Shown in pieces: positions 8,809 to 16,144 of a stretch of DNA of 44,374 bases. The stretch is taken from positions 1 through 44,374 of the forward strand of contig VAXP01000116.1 of assembly GCA_005884125.1 (NCBI GenBank), in the 5' to 3' direction. The translations under genes were made by a program, and so were the position numbers. Numbering within the stretch: position 1 is the stretch's first letter; the number at the start of each line of letters is the position of its first letter. Origin of the DNA: Actinomycetota bacterium. Its GTDB lineage: Bacteria; Actinomycetota; Acidimicrobiia; Acidimicrobiales; AC-35. The notes under the pieces were generated by a model. That model had not been told where the DNA came from, ran no database searches, and worked only from the letters and a program-made list of their open reading frames with translations.

Positions 8809-9330
8809 TCAACGGCTCTCGGCGCTCACCGAGCTCCCCCCGCCCTCAGCCAGAGCCTTGATCCCCTCCAGGGTGGCCAGCATGTTGGCCTCGAACTCGC
8901 CCAGGCGGCGGGCCACGATGCGCTCCTCCTTGTCGGGCATGGCCTCGATGGCGGGGGTCAGACCGGACGGGGCCGGGCCCATCTGGGCCCGCTGGCGTAG
9001 CCGGCTGCCTCGACCGTCGGGCTCGAGCTCGAAGGACCAGCTGGCCGAGGGGAAGGCGGGGTCGCCGACGGCCCACGCGAAGACGCGGCCCGCCTCGCAT
9101 GCGGTCACGGTGCAGGTCGTCTCCCACTCGCCGGTGGCTTGGTGGCGGTTGCGGCCCGCGAAGCGGGCGCCCTGGGCGGCGCCGGTCGAGTCGTCGAGCC
9201 AGCGGGCGCCCTGGAACTCGGTGGAGAACCGTGCTGGCAGGTTGATGTCGGTGATCAGAGGCCACACCCGGTCGGGGCCGGCCTCGATGTGGATGTCGAC
9301 CTCTACGCTGGGCGAGTCCGAGTACCGCAC
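8809..9330 (-). CDS. SRPBCC (START/polyketide cyclase-like) protein
   Basis: A 173-residue helix-grip protein. VEVDIHIEAGPDRVWPLITD at the N-terminus, the middle ARFAGRNRH and a long C-terminal helix (EERIVARRLGEFEANMLATL) are typical of SRPBCC proteins that bind a hydrophobic ligand in an internal cavity. It starts with GTG at 9330, has no clear Shine-Dalgarno, and carries TAGCCT seven bases upstream. It is divergent from the LLM oxidoreductase, with 29 bases between starts. The ligand is unknown. Confidence 0.82.
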   Translation of the reverse strand: MRYSDSPSVEVDIHIEAGPDRVWPLITDINLPARFSTEFQGARWLDDSTGAAQGARFAGRNRHQATGEWETTCTVTACEAGRVFAWAVGDPAFPSASWSFELEPDGRGSRLRQRAQMGPAPSGLTPAIEAMPDKEERIVARRLGEFEANMLATLEGIKALAEGGGSSVSAESR

Positions 9331-9337
9331 CGGACTC

Positions 9338-9343
9338 AGGCTA
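9338..9343 (-). promoter_or_regulatory. TAGCCT -10-like hexamer, leaderless-type
   Basis: On the minus strand TAGCCT lies seven bases before the GTG of the SRPBCC gene, a leaderless arrangement. The divergent LLM gene starts only 17 bases further on, so both promoters occupy the same short region. Confidence 0.45.
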
Positions 9344-9359
9344 GAGGTCCGACGACGAC

Positions 9360-10412
9360 ATGACGCTGCGGGTGGGGATGTGGGCTGACGCCACGAGCGA
9401 GCAGGCCGTCTCCTTCGCCGTCGAGGCCGAGCGCCTCGGCCTGCACTCGCTCTGGGCTCCCGAGGCCTGGGGCCACGACGCCCTCACGCCGTTGGCCTTC
9501 CTGGCGGCGCGCACGACCTCGGTCCGCCTCGGGACGGGTATCGCCCAGATCGGGGCACGGACCCCGGCCATGCTGGCCATGTCGGCCATGTCGCTTCAGG
9601 CCCTGTCTGGCGGCCGGTTCATCCTCGGCCTGGGAACAAGCGGGCCCCAGGTGATGGAGGGATGGCACGGCGTGCCCTTCGCGTCACCCGTGCAGCGCAC
9701 GCGCGAGACGATCGAGATCGTCCGCACCGTCGCCCGGGGAGAGCGCCTCGAGCACGGGGGTCGGATATACCGCCTGCCGCTGCCCGACGGGGCTGGTCGG
9801 GCCATCCGCTCCTCGGCCCCGCCGGTGGACATACCCATCTACGTCGCCTCCCTCGGGCCGGCGAACCTGCGCATGACCGGGGAGCTGGCTGACGGCTGGA
9901 TCGGCACCGCCTTCGTCCCCGAGACGGCCGAGGTCTTCCTGGGCGAGCTTCGGACCGGCGCCGAGAGGGCAGGGCGGTCGCTCGCCGCCCTCGACCTGAC
10001 GGTGCCCGTCTCCGTCGAGTTCACCGACGACGTCGATGAGGCGGCCAAGCGCCACGCCCGCGGCTACGGCTTCACCTTCGGAGCCATGGGGTCCCGTGAC
10101 AAGAACTTCTACAAGGACGCCTTCGACCGCCAGGGCTTCGGCGACGAGGTGGCCGAGGTCCAGCGTCTCTGGCTGGAGGGCAGGCGGCAAGAGGCGGCCG
10201 ACCGGGTCCCGGTTGAGATCGGCCACAAGACCAACCTGTTGGGCCCACCCGCCATGGTCAAAGATCGGCTGCGGATCTACCGGGACGCAGGGGTCACCAC
10301 CCTGCGGGCCGCGCCGGCGGGCAAGGACCTGGGCGCCCGGCTCGACACCCTGGCCGGGCTCATCGAGCTGGTCGGCGAGGTCAACCGGGAGGGTGTCACA
10401 CCCGCGTCTTAG
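9360..10412 (+). CDS. LLM-class F420/flavin-dependent oxidoreductase
   Basis: A 350-residue TIM-barrel protein of the luciferase-like monooxygenase family. Characteristic stretches are AERLGLHSLWAPEAWGHDAL (N-terminal barrel), VRLGTGIAQIGARTPAMLAM, FILGLGTSGPQVMEGWHG and the C-terminal VTTLRAAPAGKDLGARLDTL. In actinobacteria most such proteins use F420 rather than FMN. They act on varied organic substrates, often in lipid or xenobiotic metabolism. The ATG at 9360 has a weak AGAGG upstream. The stop codon TAG at 10410-10412 forms part of a -10-like TAGACT that precedes a candidate LexA box. Confidence 0.88.
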   Translation: MTLRVGMWADATSEQAVSFAVEAERLGLHSLWAPEAWGHDALTPLAFLAARTTSVRLGTGIAQIGARTPAMLAMSAMSLQALSGGRFILGLGTSGPQVMEGWHGVPFASPVQRTRETIEIVRTVARGERLEHGGRIYRLPLPDGAGRAIRSSAPPVDIPIYVASLGPANLRMTGELADGWIGTAFVPETAEVFLGELRTGAERAGRSLAALDLTVPVSVEFTDDVDEAAKRHARGYGFTFGAMGSRDKNFYKDAFDRQGFGDEVAEVQRLWLEGRRQEAADRVPVEIGHKTNLLGPPAMVKDRLRIYRDAGVTTLRAAPAGKDLGARLDTLAGLIELVGEVNREGVTPAS

Positions 10413-10432
10413 ACTAGCGAACACCAGTTCGA
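10410..10432 (+). promoter_or_regulatory. Candidate LexA (SOS) box with overlapping -10 element
   Basis: GCGAACACCAGTTCGA at 10417-10432 contains the perfect inverted repeat CGAAC-N4-GTTCG, the core of the SOS box recognised by actinobacterial and Bacillus LexA. A TANNNT element (TAGACT, 10410-10415) lies just before it, so the expected transcription start falls inside the box. A GAGGAGG Shine-Dalgarno (10441-10447) and an ATG at 10454 follow. Confidence 0.55.
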
Positions 10433-10453
10433 GAACCGTCGAGGAGGTCGCGG

Positions 10454-10714
10454 ATGGGCATGCGCACGCGAGCCGTCGCGCCTCGACGAGCGCCCCCAAG
10501 GCCGGCCCGGCGGCCCCGCGTGTGGGCGAGAGTCTTCACGTGCGGACTCCCGGAGAGGCTTGGCCCTAGCCCGGCGGCGGCCGCCCCGCACTGTCAGTCT
10601 TCACGTGCGGACGACGCGATACTTGGCGGCCGTGCTGAGCACCATCGAGGCGCTTGGACGCCAGGCCGACGCTCGGGCGTCCGAGACCGAGCGCCTCCGC
10701 CGCCTCCCGGATGA
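10454..10714 (+). CDS. Possible small Arg/Pro-rich ORF behind the LexA box
   Basis: An 86-codon frame starting at an ATG placed six bases after a strong GAGGAGG. The product begins MGMRTRAVAPRRAPPRPARR and is strongly basic with no recognisable domain. It overlaps the start of the acyl-CoA dehydrogenase gene by about 80 bases, so only the first 60 codons lie in free space. The good initiation signals argue that something is translated here. The composition looks like that of non-coding high-GC DNA, so it could be a short regulatory peptide, the remnant of a lost SOS gene, or chance. Nothing else is visible in the 219-base gap besides the dyads described separately. Confidence 0.3.
   Translation: MGMRTRAVAPRRAPPRPARRPRVWARVFTCGLPERLGPSPAAAAPHCQSSRADDAILGGRAEHHRGAWTPGRRSGVRDRAPPPPPG
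10530..10549. promoter_or_regulatory. Operator-like dyad, copy 1
   Basis: GAGTCTTCACGTGCGGACTC is palindromic at eight of ten base pairs with CACGTG at its centre. Sixteen of its bases (10531-10546) are repeated exactly at 10596-10611, 65 bases downstream. Such paired dyads suggest binding sites of a dimeric repressor controlling the acyl-CoA dehydrogenase operon. Confidence 0.45.
10596..10611. promoter_or_regulatory. Operator-like dyad, copy 2
   Basis: AGTCTTCACGTGCGGA repeats 10531-10546 exactly and ends 20 bases before the GTG at 10632, where a bound protein would block transcription or initiation of the operon. Confidence 0.45.
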
Positions 10715-11697
10715 GCTGGCCGCCGCCCTCGTGGGCGCGGGGGTCTTCCGGCTGTGCGTCCCCCGGCGCTACGGCGGGGGCGAGGCCCACCTGCTCGACT
10801 ACCACGACGGCTCCACCGGTTGGTGCGCCATGATCGGGGCGACCACAGGTCTCACCGCGGCGCTGCTGCCGCCCGACTTCGCCCGGGAGATCTACGGCGA
10901 TCCCGGCTCGGTGACGGGCGGCTACGCCCTCCCGGTGGGGGCGGCCGTCCCCGTGGAGGGAGGGCTGCTCGTGAACGGGCGCTGGGCGTGGGGATCGGGC
11001 GCCAACCACTGCACCTGGATCGGAGGGGGGTGCTGGATCGTCGACGGCAGCGGCGAACGGGCCCCCCGCCCCGACGGGCTGGTCGCCCCCTTCGTCTTCT
11101 TCCAGCGCAGCCAGGTGGAGCTGCTCGACACCTGGCGGGTGGCGGGGCTGCGGGGAACCGGGAGCACGGACTTCGAGGTCAGCGACGCCCTGGTGCCCGA
11201 GGGGAGGTGGGTGCAGCTACGGGGGGCGCGGCCTCTCATCGACGGGCCCCTGTATCGCTTCCCGCTCCTGAGCGCCCTGGCCCTGGGCGTGTGCGCCGTG
11301 GCCCTCGGTCTGGCCCGGCGGGCCCAGGACCCTGGCCGAACGGCCCGTCGTCCAGGCCCAGGTGGCCAGGGGGGAGGCGGCGTGGCGCTCGGCTCGGGCC
11401 TTCGTGGTCGAGGTGGTGTCGGAGGCGTGGGAGGCGGCCGCGGCCGGGGGTTCGTTGGGTGACGATCACATCCGCCGCCTGCGCCTGGCCGCCACCGACG
11501 CCACGTGGCGGGCTGCCTCGGCCGTCGACCTCGCCTATCACGCCGGCGGCGGCTCCTCTATCCACGACGCCAGCCCCCTGCAGAAGGTTTTCCGCGACGT
11601 CCACGTGGCGACCCAGCACGGCATGGTCGCCGAGCGGACCTACGAGCCGCTCGGGCGCCTGGCCCTGGGGCTGCCCACCGACACGAGCCAGATGTGA
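10632..11697 (+). pseudogene. Acyl-CoA dehydrogenase / flavin monooxygenase-like gene, frameshifted
   Basis: The gene begins in one frame (GTG at 10632) with PDELAAALVGAGVFRLCVPR, GGGEAHLLDYHDGSTGWCAM and NGRWAWGSGANHCTWIGGG, the N-terminal and middle domains of the acyl-CoA dehydrogenase fold, closest in feel to HsaA/DszC-like two-component flavin monooxygenases and Acyl-CoA_dh_2 proteins. Family similarity then switches to the next frame at about 11321-11330 and continues as LAERPVVQAQVARGEAAWRS through PLQKVFRDVHVATQHGMVAE to the normal end at 11697. One surplus base in GGCCCAGG (11321-11328) explains the break. Restored, it would be about 354 residues, shorter than classical acyl-CoA dehydrogenases. 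It is first in an operon with a hydratase (GTGA overlap) and a nitroreductase. The shift may be genuine or a sequencing error. Confidence 0.75.
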
Positions 11698-12488
11698 ACT
11701 ACGGGGAGTTCCGGGCCATCCGCTTCGAGCGCCAAGGGGCGGTGCTGCGGGTGGTGCTCGACCGTCCCGACAGCGACCTCAACGCGGTGGACGATCTGCT
11801 GCACGCCGAGCTGTCCTCCCTGTTCCCCGCGCTCCAGAACGAGCGCGAGGCCCGGGCCGTGTTGCTGACGGGCGCGGGGCGGGCCTTCTCCGCGGGTGGC
11901 GACTTGGGATGGTTCGCCACCCTGCAGGATCCCGAGCGCCTCGAGCACCTGCGCCTGGACGGCAAGCAGATGATCTGGGACCTGCTCGACGTCCACCTGC
12001 CCATCGTCTGCGCGCTGAACGGACCGGCCATGGGGCTGGGAGCTTCCCTGGCCCTGCTGTGCGACGTGATCTTCATGGCCGAGTCGGCCACCATCGGAGA
12101 TCCGCACGTGCGGGTCGGCATCGTGGCCGGCGACGGCGGGACGGTGGCCTGGCCCCTGGCCGTGGGCCCGGCCCGGGCCAAGCAGTACCTCCTCACCGGC
12201 GACCCCGTCCCCGCCGCGGAGGCGGAGCGCATGGGGCTGGTGAACGCGGCCGTTCCCGACGCCCAGCTGGACGAGGTGGCCAGCGCCTTCGCCCAACGGC
12301 TGGCCGCGGGCGCGCCCCTGGCGGTGCAGTACACCAAGCAGGCGGTGAACAAGCTGGTCAAGGGGGCTCTGAACACCGCCTTCGACGTGGCCACCGCCCT
12401 CGAGGTCGTGACCTTCGGCAGCGCCGATCACGCCGAGGCCCTGGCCGCTCTGAGGGAGAAGCGGACTCCCCGGTTCCAGGGACGGTGA
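11694..12488 (+). CDS. Enoyl-CoA hydratase/isomerase family protein
   Basis: A 264-residue crotonase-fold protein. Core motifs are VLRVVLDRPDSDLNAVDDLL, VLLTGAGRAFSAGGDLGWFA (first oxyanion-hole segment) and PIVCALNGPAMGLGASLALL (second). The general acid/base region reads SATIGDPHVRVGIVAGDGG; the canonical catalytic Glu of hydratases near 'LG..PE' is not obvious, so an isomerase or other crotonase activity is possible. It begins with GTG at 11694, overlapping the preceding stop by four bases (GTGA), and its own TGA overlaps the nitroreductase ATG by one base. It is the only intact gene of the three-gene operon. Confidence 0.88.
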   Translation: MNYGEFRAIRFERQGAVLRVVLDRPDSDLNAVDDLLHAELSSLFPALQNEREARAVLLTGAGRAFSAGGDLGWFATLQDPERLEHLRLDGKQMIWDLLDVHLPIVCALNGPAMGLGASLALLCDVIFMAESATIGDPHVRVGIVAGDGGTVAWPLAVGPARAKQYLLTGDPVPAAEAERMGLVNAAVPDAQLDEVASAFAQRLAAGAPLAVQYTKQAVNKLVKGALNTAFDVATALEVVTFGSADHAEALAALREKRTPRFQGR

Positions 12489-13137
12489 TGGATCTCTACG
12501 AGGCGCTCATGACGACGCGGGCCATGCGGCGCTTCACCGACGAGCCGGTGGGTGAGGAGGACGTGTGGGCCTGCCTGCGGGCGGCGGTGCAGGCCCCCAG
12601 CGGGGGCAACATCCAGCCCTACCAGTTCCTGGTGGTCACCGACCCGGCCCTGAGGTCGGCCATCGGCGAGCTGTACCTGAGGGCGTGGGAGCGCTACGCG
12701 CCGGCGGTGGCCAAGGTGACTCCACCGTTCGAGGAGGCCGACGCGGCCCGCGGCCACGAGCGCAACGTGCGGGCGAGCGACCACCTGGCCCACGAGCTGT
12801 CACGGGTTCCGGTTCTCGTGCTCGTGCTCATGCCCAGGATCTCCATGGTCGTGAGCGACGAGGAAGGCCCGATGGACGTGGGCCGACCTATGCGTCGGTC
12901 TATCCGGCGGTGCAGAACCTGATCCTGGCCGCCAGGGGCCGGGGCCTGGCCACCGTGCTCACCACCGTGTACCGGGTCTACGAGGACGAACTGGGCGAGC
13001 TCTGCGGTGTCCCCGAACGTTACGACGTCGTCGCCCTGCTGCCCCTGGGCCACCCCCAGGGCAGGTGGGGGGACGCGGCGCGACGGCCGCCCGGGTCCCT
13101 CACCAGCTGGAACCGCTTCGGCGAACGGCGGGGGTGA
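12488..13137 (+). pseudogene. Nitroreductase-family gene, frameshifted
   Basis: MDLYEALMTTRAMRRFTDEP and AVQAPSGGNIQPYQFLVVTD are the FMN-binding N-terminus of a nitroreductase. The first frame runs into a stop at 12922. Family sequence resumes in another frame with YASVYPAVQNLILAARGRGL, LATVLTTVYRVYEDELGEL and the terminal LGHPQGRWGDAARRP, ending at 13137. One base missing around 12875-12885 reconciles the two. The restored protein would be about 216 residues, the usual length. Such enzymes reduce nitro groups, quinones or enones with NAD(P)H. The ATG at 12488 shares a base with the upstream TGA. This is the second frameshift in the operon, so either the locus is decaying or the assembly is weak here. 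Confidence 0.75.
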
Positions 13138-13202
13138 GGCCGCCGAGGCCGGGAGCCCTCGCGCTCGTTGGCCAGCGCTTGGCCTGTTCTTGTCCGGAGC
13201 AG

Positions 13203-13260
13203 GCCGAGCCTTGGGTTACGGAGGGGCCTGGTTGCACCGACGCTGAGGGGGAACCCACGG
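13203..13260 (+). promoter_or_regulatory. Structured leader, distantly c-di-AMP-riboswitch-like
   Basis: GCCGAGCC (13203-13210), TTACGGAGGGGCC (13216-13228) and GAGGGGGAACCCA (13245-13257) occur in order before the small protein gene. TGGGTT (13212-13217) can pair with AACCCA (13252-13257). The order recalls the GCCGAA / TACGGAGG / GGGGGAACCCA blocks of ydaO-type leaders, but the full fold, including a GGGGTGAATC block, is not evident. This is a weak suggestion only. Confidence 0.2.
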
Positions 13261-13271
13261 GGAGGGCCGAC

Positions 13272-13535
13272 GTGAAAAACCACCTTCATAGAACCGGCAA
13301 GACCGACAGGTTGCTCCACCGACCTGACCCGATCCCCGCCGTGGAAGGTCACGTACGGCACCGCTGCGGGCGGCACTGCGGCGACTGGCACACCTACGCC
13401 ACGTGGGCGGCGGAGGCCGCCCCTCACCACAGCGGCGGGCACTACTCGAGCCTGGCCCTGGACGAGATGTGGCTCTCGGCCCGGATCGAGTCCGCGGCCA
13501 TGGAGACCCTGGTCATGCCGGTCAAGGCGGCCTGA
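13272..13535 (+). CDS. Small His-rich protein of unknown function
   Basis: An 87-residue frame starting with GTG at 13272, five bases after GGAGGG. I do not recognise it. It is unusually rich in histidine (about ten) with two cysteines in HRCGRHCGDWHTY, which could hold a metal. The C-terminal half, SSLALDEMWLSARIESAAME, looks like an amphipathic helix. The first 40 bases are AT-richer than their surroundings. It stands alone between the nitroreductase and the MFS gene, behind a structured leader. A chance ORF is not excluded. Confidence 0.5.
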   Translation: MKNHLHRTGKTDRLLHRPDPIPAVEGHVRHRCGRHCGDWHTYATWAAEAAPHHSGGHYSSLALDEMWLSARIESAAMETLVMPVKAA

Positions 13536-13612
13536 GGCGCTCAGCCCCAGCGCCTGAGCAGTCACACCGCGGCGGCGCGGGGGGACCCCCGTCCGGCGGC
13601 GTAACCGGCCCG

Positions 13613-13618
13613 TAGCCT
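13613..13618 (+). promoter_or_regulatory. TAGCCT -10-like hexamer, leaderless-type
   Basis: TAGCCT lies eight bases before the GTG at 13627 of the MFS gene, which has no Shine-Dalgarno. Confidence 0.45.
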
Positions 13619-13626
13619 GCTGATCG

Positions 13627-14931
13627 GTGTCCGACCCCGACCAGCGCATGGGGCCCGCGCCCCCGGAGCCGGCCACCGCGCCGCCCGACGGCGACAGTCC
13701 CCGCACGGGGTGGCGGGCCCTGACCGTGGACCTGGGTCCGCTGCGCCGGCACCGCGACCTGCGCCTGCTCACCATCAGCCGGGGCATCTCGTTCTTCGGC
13801 TCGATGATCACCTACGTGGGCATCCCCTACCAGGTGTTCAGGCTCACCCACTCGTCCCTGGCGGTGGGGATGCTGGGCGCGGCGGAGCTGGCCTGCCTGC
13901 TCTCTTCGGCCTTCGTGGGGGGCGCGCTGGCCGATGCGACGGATCGGCGGCGCCTGGTGCTGGGCACGGAAGCGACCCTGGCCCTGTGCTCCGTCGCCCT
14001 GTTGGTCAACGCCGCCCTGGCCCGCCCCCGGACGTGGATCCTGTTCGTGATCGCCGGCGTCATGGCCGGGCTCAACGGGATCCAGAGGCCGGCGCTGGCC
14101 GCCCTCATCCCCCGCCTGGTTGACGCCCACGAGCTGGCTTCGACCGCAGCCATCGAGTCGCTCCAGGGGACGGTGGCCATGATCGCGGGCCCGGCCCTGG
14201 CCGGGCTGCTCATCGCCGGCCCCGGCCTGCCCGCCACCTTCGGCGTCGACGTGGGCACCTTCGCCCTCTCCCTCGTCGCCCTGGCGGCCATGGTCGCGGT
14301 GCCGCCGCCCGCCGACGCCGAGCGTCCCAGCGTCCGACGTGTCCTGGAGGGGCTGCGCTACGCCCGCAGCCGCCAGGAGCTCGTAGGCACCTACGTGATC
14401 GACATGGCCGCCATGTTCTTCGGCATGCCCATCGCCTTGTTGCCGGCCATCGCCGCCCGCTACGGCGGTGCCGGCGCCCTGGGGGCCCTCTACGCCGCCC
14501 CCCCGGCGGGGGCCTTCCTGGCCACCGTGACCAGCGGCTGGACCAGTCGGGTCCACCGCCACGGCCTGGCCATCGCCGCCGCGGCCACGCTCTGGGGAGG
14601 GGCCATCGTGGTGTTCGGGCTGGCCGGCCGGCTGTGGTTGGCCCTGGCCGGGCTGGTGGTGGCCGGGGGGGCCGACATGGTGAGCGGCATCTTCCGCATG
14701 ACCATGTGGAATCGCACCGTCCCCGACTCGCTCCGGGGCCGCCTGGCCTCGATCGAGATGGTGAGCTACACGTCGGGCCCCCTGCTGGGCAACACCGAGG
14801 CCGGGGCCGTGGCCGCCCTCTTCGGGGTGCGGGCCTCGGTCGTGTCCGGCGGCGTGCTGTGCGTCGCCGCCGTGCTGCTCACCTCGGCCGCCCTCCCCGC
14901 CTTTCGGGCCTACGACGACCGGAGGAGGTGA
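13627..14931 (+). CDS. MFS transporter (DHA3/EntS-like)
   Basis: A 434-residue inner-membrane protein with about twelve hydrophobic segments. RGISFFGSMITYVGIPYQVF forms helix 1, followed by the MFS loop signature GGALADATDRRRLVLG. The sequence NRTVPDSLRGRLASIEMVSY before the last pair of helices is typical of the EntS/DHA3 subfamily, which exports siderophores, macrolides or other small molecules. A Pro-rich cytosolic N-terminus of about 30 residues precedes helix 1. It starts with GTG at 13627. It is a single gene convergent with the OpuC-type ATPase. The substrate is unknown. Confidence 0.88.
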   Translation: MSDPDQRMGPAPPEPATAPPDGDSPRTGWRALTVDLGPLRRHRDLRLLTISRGISFFGSMITYVGIPYQVFRLTHSSLAVGMLGAAELACLLSSAFVGGALADATDRRRLVLGTEATLALCSVALLVNAALARPRTWILFVIAGVMAGLNGIQRPALAALIPRLVDAHELASTAAIESLQGTVAMIAGPALAGLLIAGPGLPATFGVDVGTFALSLVALAAMVAVPPPADAERPSVRRVLEGLRYARSRQELVGTYVIDMAAMFFGMPIALLPAIAARYGGAGALGALYAAPPAGAFLATVTSGWTSRVHRHGLAIAAAATLWGGAIVVFGLAGRLWLALAGLVVAGGADMVSGIFRMTMWNRTVPDSLRGRLASIEMVSYTSGPLLGNTEAGAVAALFGVRASVVSGGVLCVAAVLLTSAALPAFRAYDDRRR

Positions 14932-14979
14932 ATCGATTGTCGGAGCCTGGGCCCCGGCCGCCTCCGGGTTGTCGAGGCG

Positions 14980-16089
14980 TCACCCGTCCTGCTCGGCGAT
15001 GGACCGGCGCAGGGCGGCGTGCAGAGACTCAGGCGTCAGCACGCCGAGGTAGCGGTTGCCGTCGAGAACGGCCACCCATCCCGCGTCGTGCTGGAGCATC
15101 TCGGCGAAGGCCTGCTTCAGGTTGGCGTGCTTGTCCACCCACGCCGGGAGGCGCTGGGCCACCTCGCCCGCCGTGCCCTCGCTCGCGGTGTCGGCCGCCA
15201 CCCAGCCGCGGAGGCGCCCGTCGCCGCCGACCACGACGGCCCACGGTGCTCCGGCATCGATCATCTTCTGCCTGACCTCGGCCATGTTCTCGCCCGGCGC
15301 CACGTCGGGCGGGTGCTCGAGCTCGAGCGGGTCGATGGCCGTGACGGTCAGGCGCTTGAGGGCGCGGTCGGCCCCCACGAACTCGGCTACGAAGGAGCTG
15401 GCGGGCTTGCCCAGCACCTTGGCCGGCGTGTCGTACTGCTCCAGGTGCCCGCCCTGGGCGAGGATGGCGACCCGGTCGCCGAGATGCACGGCCTCTTCGA
15501 TGTCGTGGGTGACGAACACGATCGTCTTTCGCACCTCCTGTTGGAGGCGCAGGAACTCGACCTGGAGCCGCCCCCTGGTGATGGGGTCGATGGCTCCGAA
15601 GGGCTCATCCATCAGCAGCACCGGAGGGTCGGCGGCCAGGGCCCGGGCCACGCCCACCCGCTGGCGCTGCCCGCCCGACAGCTCGTGCGGATAGCGCCTG
15701 GCGAACTGGCCCGGATCGAGGCCCACCGACTCGAGCAGCTCGTCGACACGCGTCGCCGTGCGCTTGCGATCCCAACCCAGCAACCTGGGCACGGTCGCCA
15801 CGTTGGTGGCGATGGTCTGATGGGGGAAGAGGCCCACGTTCTGGATGACATAGCCGATGCGCCGGCGCAGCATGATGGGATCGGTGTGGGTGACATCGTC
15901 GCCGTCCAGGAAGATGCGGCCGCTGGTCGGCTCGATCAGGCGGTTGATCATCTTCATGGTGGTCGTCTTCCCGCAGCCCGACGGGCCGACCAGGACGCAC
16001 ACCTCACCCTGGCCCACGTCCAGCGACAGGTGATCGACCGCGGGAGGTCCGGGTCCGTAGCGCTTGGTGACCTCGTCCAGGCGGATCAT
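14980..16089 (-). CDS. Glycine betaine/choline-type ABC transporter ATP-binding protein with CBS domains
   Basis: A 369-residue ATPase of the OpuCA/ProV type. Walker A is GPSGCGKTTTMKMINRL (35-51), the signature is LSGGQRQRVGVARALA and Walker B is VLLMDEPFGAIDP, followed by HDIEEAVHLGD. The last 120 residues form two CBS-like units (AVVVGGDGRLRGWVAADTAS and GWVAVLDGNRYLGVLTPESL), which in this family sense ionic strength or bind a nucleotide to gate osmolyte uptake. The ATG is at 16089, with TAGCCT ten bases upstream. It is divergent from the two permease genes rather than co-transcribed, which is unusual. Together with the genes at 16145-18548 it would form a complete importer. Confidence 0.92.
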   Translation of the reverse strand: MIRLDEVTKRYGPGPPAVDHLSLDVGQGEVCVLVGPSGCGKTTTMKMINRLIEPTSGRIFLDGDDVTHTDPIMLRRRIGYVIQNVGLFPHQTIATNVATVPRLLGWDRKRTATRVDELLESVGLDPGQFARRYPHELSGGQRQRVGVARALAADPPVLLMDEPFGAIDPITRGRLQVEFLRLQQEVRKTIVFVTHDIEEAVHLGDRVAILAQGGHLEQYDTPAKVLGKPASSFVAEFVGADRALKRLTVTAIDPLELEHPPDVAPGENMAEVRQKMIDAGAPWAVVVGGDGRLRGWVAADTASEGTAGEVAQRLPAWVDKHANLKQAFAEMLQHDAGWVAVLDGNRYLGVLTPESLHAALRRSIAEQDG

Positions 16090-16099
16090 GTACGGGTTC

Positions 16100-16138
16100 A
16101 GGCTAGATCGTTCCCAGTGGTCCGAGCCCGGGTAGCGT
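16100..16138. promoter_or_regulatory. Divergent promoters of the OpuC-type locus
   Basis: The 55 bases between the two starts hold TAGCCT on the minus strand (16105-16100, ten bases before the ATPase ATG) and TAGCGT on the plus strand (16133-16138, six bases before the permease GTG). Both fit TANNNT -10 elements with leaderless or near-leaderless spacing. Confidence 0.5.
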
Positions 16139-16144
16139 CTTGGC

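Noticed and set aside
10754-12922. 722-codon frame covering the dehydrogenase, hydratase and nitroreductase
   Set aside because: Only its last 145 codons are real (nitroreductase N-terminus); the rest is out of frame with the two other genes.
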